Source of the DNA: Bin5 sp965204525
GTDB taxonomy: Bacteria; Chloroflexota; Anaerolineae; Caldilineales; Caldilineaceae
NCBI GenBank assembly: GCA_965204525.1
Contig: OZ241994.1
Span: 5,270,001-5,334,000 of the forward strand
Reading direction: 5' to 3'
DNA: 64,000 nt
Shown here piece after piece: positions 61,788-64,000 of this stretch. A program made the translations under genes and the position numbers. The notes below the pieces were generated by a model. The model was not told the origin of the DNA, did not search any database, and was given only the letters and a program-made list of their open reading frames with translations. The first letter of the stretch is position 1. Each line of letters starts with the position of its first letter.

Positions 61788-62231
61788 TCATTCATCAATT
61801 CTGTACTTCCTTTCCAGGAAGAACGCAAAGAAATCGCTGAGATCAGGGGGAGGCGAGAGAAATCCTTGAATGTCGATGTCTCCTTCATAGACCAGCACGT
61901 CGGCCCCCACTTCTCCAGTGCTTACTCGCACAATATTGTCTACCGGACAGATATAGATGGCGCCGTCGCCCTGTGTCCCCGTAGCGGCTGTCTCTCTGAT
62001 CGTCTCTACGATCTGGGCAACGTCATCCTCACTAACGACGACTGTCAGACGAAGACGGGGTAAAGTATCGACTGTGTAAGCGCTGTGCCGGCCTGCCAAC
62101 CTTATGCCGGTCTGCCTTCCGTGGCCCTGCACCTCAACTGTATCTATGGCGGGGACGCCTACCTCCACCAGCGCCGACCTGACTTCAGTCAACTTCTCGA
62201 GTCGAATGTAGGCTTCAACCTTCTTGAGCAT
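61788..62231 (-). CDS. PII family nitrogen regulatory protein, copy 2, atypical T-loop and C-terminal tail
   Basis: This is a 147-residue paralogue of the following PII gene. It keeps MLKKVEAYIRLEKLTEVRSA, VEVQGHGRQTGIRLAGRHSA and the B-loop TGTQGDGAIYICPVDNIVRV. It shares the missing Tyr51 and the Ala in place of the B-loop Lys, so both changes predate the duplication. It carries about 17 extra C-terminal residues (DLSDFFAFFLERKYRIDE). ATG at 62231 has GAGGAG upstream; the frame is open to 62300. amt lies 204 bases upstream, across the acidic extension frame and a hairpin. Confidence 0.9.
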   Translation of the reverse strand: MLKKVEAYIRLEKLTEVRSALVEVGVPAIDTVEVQGHGRQTGIRLAGRHSAYTVDTLPRLRLTVVVSEDDVAQIVETIRETAATGTQGDGAIYICPVDNIVRVSTGEVGADVLVYEGDIDIQGFLSPPPDLSDFFAFFLERKYRIDE

Positions 62232-62277
62232 TGCTCCTCTCCCCTCCAGCGAAAGAGGAGTTGTCCGCAGTTTTGGG

Positions 62278-62307
62278 CAGGGTCGTGCGACTGTCCGCAC
62301 GACCCTG
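62278..62307 (-). other. Perfect 12-bp hairpin between amt and PII genes
   Basis: CAGGGTCGTGCG and CGCACGACCCTG form a perfect stem with a 6-base loop. No T run follows on the minus strand, so it is more likely a processing or stabilising element, or a weak terminator reducing transcription into the PII genes. Confidence 0.7.
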
Positions 62308-62321
62308 AAGCAAGAAGGAGT

Positions 62322-62435
62322 TTAGGACTCTTTACTTTCACTGCTATCGCTGTCTTCGCTACTCTCGCTGTCTTCGCTTACTTCATACTCTTCGAGTTCT
62401 TCGGAGCCTCCACCTTCACTACCTTGCCTCGCTAG
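62322..62435 (-). other. In-frame acidic Ser/Glu-rich extension after the amt stop codon
   Basis: After the amt TGA (62436-62438) the same frame stays open for 37 codons to TAA at 62322. It would encode LARQGSEGGGSEELEEYEVS and then SEDSESSEDSDSSESKES. The composition is strongly biased and acidic, like a designed low-complexity tail, and the stop context is TGA-CTA, known as a leaky context in other systems. It has no good start codon of its own. Whether it is translated is unknown. Confidence 0.45.
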
Positions 62436-63644
62436 TCAGGCATAGGCGCGCTCGCCATGCTCGCTGATGTCCAGACCAATCTCCTCTTCCTGCTCTGTAA
62501 CGGCCAGGCCCCAAATCGCATCCAGGATCTTGGTCAGAATGAACGTAATAAGGTACGAGTAGACGATAGTCACAATTACGGTCATCAACTGGATGCCGAA
62601 CTGCGTGGGATTGCCATAGAAAAGGCCATCTGTTCCGCCGACGGCTGCAGTGGCGAACAGCCCGGTTGCCAGCGCTCCCCACGTACCGGCCATCCCGTGA
62701 CAGGCCCATACATCCAGGCTTTCGTCAAGGCCTTTCTTCTCTCGGAGGTCGATGCTGTAGTAACTGACCGGCGCTGCAATCGCACCGATCAATAACGCGG
62801 CCATCGGGGTGACGAAGCCGGCAGCGGGCGTGATTGCTACCAACCCCACAACTGCTCCTGTTACGATACCCAGGACGCTCGGTTTATTGTCACGCCAGGA
62901 CAAAAACATCCAGACCACGGCCGCGGCCGCGGCCGCCGTATTCGTGTTCACCAGGGCCTGTACAGCCAAGCCGTCGGCCGCAAGCGCGCTGCCGCCGTTG
63001 AAGCCAAACCAGCCGACCCACAGCAGACCCGCCCCCAAAACGGTGAACGCGATGTTATGCGGTTCGATTGCAACTTGTCCGAACCCCTTCCGCTTGCGGA
63101 TCGCCATCGCAAATGCCAGTGCCGAGAAACCGGCCGTAATATGGACGACCGTCCCGCCGGCAAAGTCCAGCGCGCCCCAGCGGGCAAAGATGCCGCCGCC
63201 CCAGGCCCAGTGGCAGACCGGATCGTAAACGAGCGTCGCCCACAAGACCGCAAAGACCAGGTACACTTTGAAGCGAATGCGCTCCACAAACGTCCCTGAT
63301 ATCAGCGCCGGCGTGATTATGGCGAAGGTCATCTGAAATGCGGCAAACAGCAGATGGGGAATGGACAGACCTTCCAGCGCCTCCACACCGACATTGGACA
63401 GACCAATGTAATCGAGTCCGCCCACCAGTCCGGCGACGCTCGTGCCAAATGCCAAAGTGTAACCAATGATGACCCACTGAATGCTGATGAGGCCAATCGT
63501 AATGAAACTGAGATTGAGAGTGGAGAGGATGTTCTTTCGGCGAACCATCCCACCGTAGAAGAAGCCCAGCGCCGGCGTCATCATCAGCACCAAAGCGGTA
63601 GCGACGATGATCCAGGCAGTATCTCCAGAGTTGATGCCATCCAT
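62436..63644 (-). CDS. amt: Ammonium transporter Amt
   Basis: This is a trimeric ammonium channel of 402 residues with eleven membrane helices. Visible landmarks are GFFYGGMVRRKN, FAVLWATLVYDPVCHWAWGG (first pore His region), DFAGGTVVHITAGFSALAFA, WVGWFGFNGGSALAADGLAV, the pore-lining region of ATPAAGFVTPMAALLIGAIA, and the C-terminal regulatory EEEIGLDISEHGERAYA that PII proteins contact. ATG at 63644 is used, with AGGAGG ten bases upstream; the frame is open to 63671. The C-terminus is followed in frame by an acidic extension beyond TGA. The linked PII genes downstream fit the classic amt-glnK pairing. Confidence 0.96.
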   Translation of the reverse strand: MDGINSGDTAWIIVATALVLMMTPALGFFYGGMVRRKNILSTLNLSFITIGLISIQWVIIGYTLAFGTSVAGLVGGLDYIGLSNVGVEALEGLSIPHLLFAAFQMTFAIITPALISGTFVERIRFKVYLVFAVLWATLVYDPVCHWAWGGGIFARWGALDFAGGTVVHITAGFSALAFAMAIRKRKGFGQVAIEPHNIAFTVLGAGLLWVGWFGFNGGSALAADGLAVQALVNTNTAAAAAAVVWMFLSWRDNKPSVLGIVTGAVVGLVAITPAAGFVTPMAALLIGAIAAPVSYYSIDLREKKGLDESLDVWACHGMAGTWGALATGLFATAAVGGTDGLFYGNPTQFGIQLMTVIVTIVYSYLITFILTKILDAIWGLAVTEQEEEIGLDISEHGERAYA

Positions 63645-63793
63645 ATGCCCGTTTCCTCCTGTTGCAGGCAAAACCCGCTGTCCGAAAAAGTGATTGTGGG
63701 GTTAAATCGATGAAGAGGCCCCCGGACGGGAACCCCTTTGGCTACCAACTAATGATCGCCGAAACCAGGCCGCGAATCCTATGGTCATTCTGC

Positions 63794-63821
63794 ACAATAG
63801 AACGCCAACCTCAGTTGTAAA
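63794..63821 (-). promoter_or_regulatory. Weak promoter candidate for amt
   Basis: On the minus strand, TTTACA (63816-63821) and TATTGT (63794-63799) are 16 bases apart, about 150 bases before amt. The 356-base stretch 63645-64000 holds no gene that I can support and no riboswitch I recognise. Confidence 0.3.
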
Positions 63822-63909
63822 CCTTGCCCAACCGCCTCCTTCTACTTCCGGGCTATTTCACAGATCTCTTTGACAGACCCTTAAATCCGGAGATTCCGCT
63901 TTTGTGAAG

Positions 63910-63939
63910 TTGGAAAATCAGGGGGCTTTTGACTACAAT
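63910..63939 (+). promoter_or_regulatory. Promoter candidate for a gene beyond the right edge
   Basis: TTGGAA (63910-63915) and TACAAT (63934-63939) are 18 bases apart on the plus strand, near the end of the window. Any gene it serves lies outside the sequence shown. Confidence 0.3.
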
Positions 63940-64000
63940 AGCAGAAGTCAAATTCGAGCGCAAGGGGTTGAACAGAATCGGCTGTCGGTGTACAGCCTTT

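Noticed and set aside
61273..61869. A 198-codon open frame on the plus strand after the permease
   Set aside because: It is antisense to the PII gene at 61336-61728, which has full family motifs and a ribosome site.
62322..62438. TGA decoded as tryptophan or selenocysteine in amt
   Set aside because: Other genes in the window end cleanly at TGA, so it is not recoded generally, and no convincing selenocysteine insertion hairpin lies directly after the codon. Leakiness or mutation is kept as the explanation to test.
62918..62940. Short run of alternating GGCCGC units in amt
   Set aside because: It encodes a run of alanines in a membrane helix of Amt; it is a simple codon repeat, not a regulatory or mobile element.

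Overview
The window looks like a chromosomal segment of a Chloroflexota bacterium, possibly Anaerolineae/Caldilineales. This is inference from gene content: two nuo loci, a min pair joined to an mre/mrd cell-shape operon, a long bL25 protein, and a moderately high GC composition. No rRNA, tRNA, CRISPR array, insertion sequence or phage gene was seen. Nearly everything is ordinary housekeeping DNA with tightly packed operons.

Layout. 1-1.6 kb: an ABC exporter permease (cut by the left edge) and its ATPase. 1.8-5.5 kb: an M24 Xaa-Pro peptidase converging on a secreted S41 protease. 5.6-8.2 kb: a sugar-nucleotide epimerase and purH; purH is preceded by a ZTP (pfl) riboswitch with an intrinsic terminator. 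8.6-11.6 kb: gnd, a TlpA-like thioredoxin and an APH-type kinase. 11.7-20 kb: an O-antigen ligase-like membrane protein, a SIMPL protein, a small membrane protein made of 15-residue repeats behind a perfect sigma70 consensus promoter, bL25, a LysM/M23 protein, hpt, a Nudix hydrolase, a small unknown protein and tilS. 21.9-29.8 kb: mreB-mreC-mreD-mrdA-minC-minD-rodA, a wall-elongation and division-site operon without minE.

29.9-54.6 kb is dominated by respiratory complex I. A complete operon runs on the minus strand as nuoA-B-CD-EF-(Uma2 nuclease)-G-H-I-J-K-L-M-N, with NuoC/NuoD and NuoE/NuoF each fused. Divergent from it, across a 317-bp region with promoters in both directions, is a second set on the plus strand: nuoA-H-J-K-(TPR/TM protein)-L-M-N. 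This second set encodes only the membrane arm. It has no nuoB, C, D, E, F, G or I, yet the proton-channel residues are retained. It is the most interesting system in the window.

54.6-61.2 kb is a metabolic and transport stretch: an aldo/keto reductase, an LCMT-type methyltransferase, a cysteine-dioxygenase-like cupin, an HpcH/HpaI aldolase, and an amino-acid ABC transporter made of a lipoprotein with two almost identical solute-binding domains plus a permease, with no ATPase gene nearby. 61.3-63.6 kb is an ammonium module on the minus strand: amt followed by two PII genes whose T-loops lack the usual modifiable tyrosine. The amt stop codon (TGA followed by CTA) is in frame with a 37-codon acidic, serine-rich extension.

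Where a start codon differs from the longest open frame, it was chosen by Shine-Dalgarno spacing or by where family homology begins. All family assignments are from recognised motifs, without database searches.
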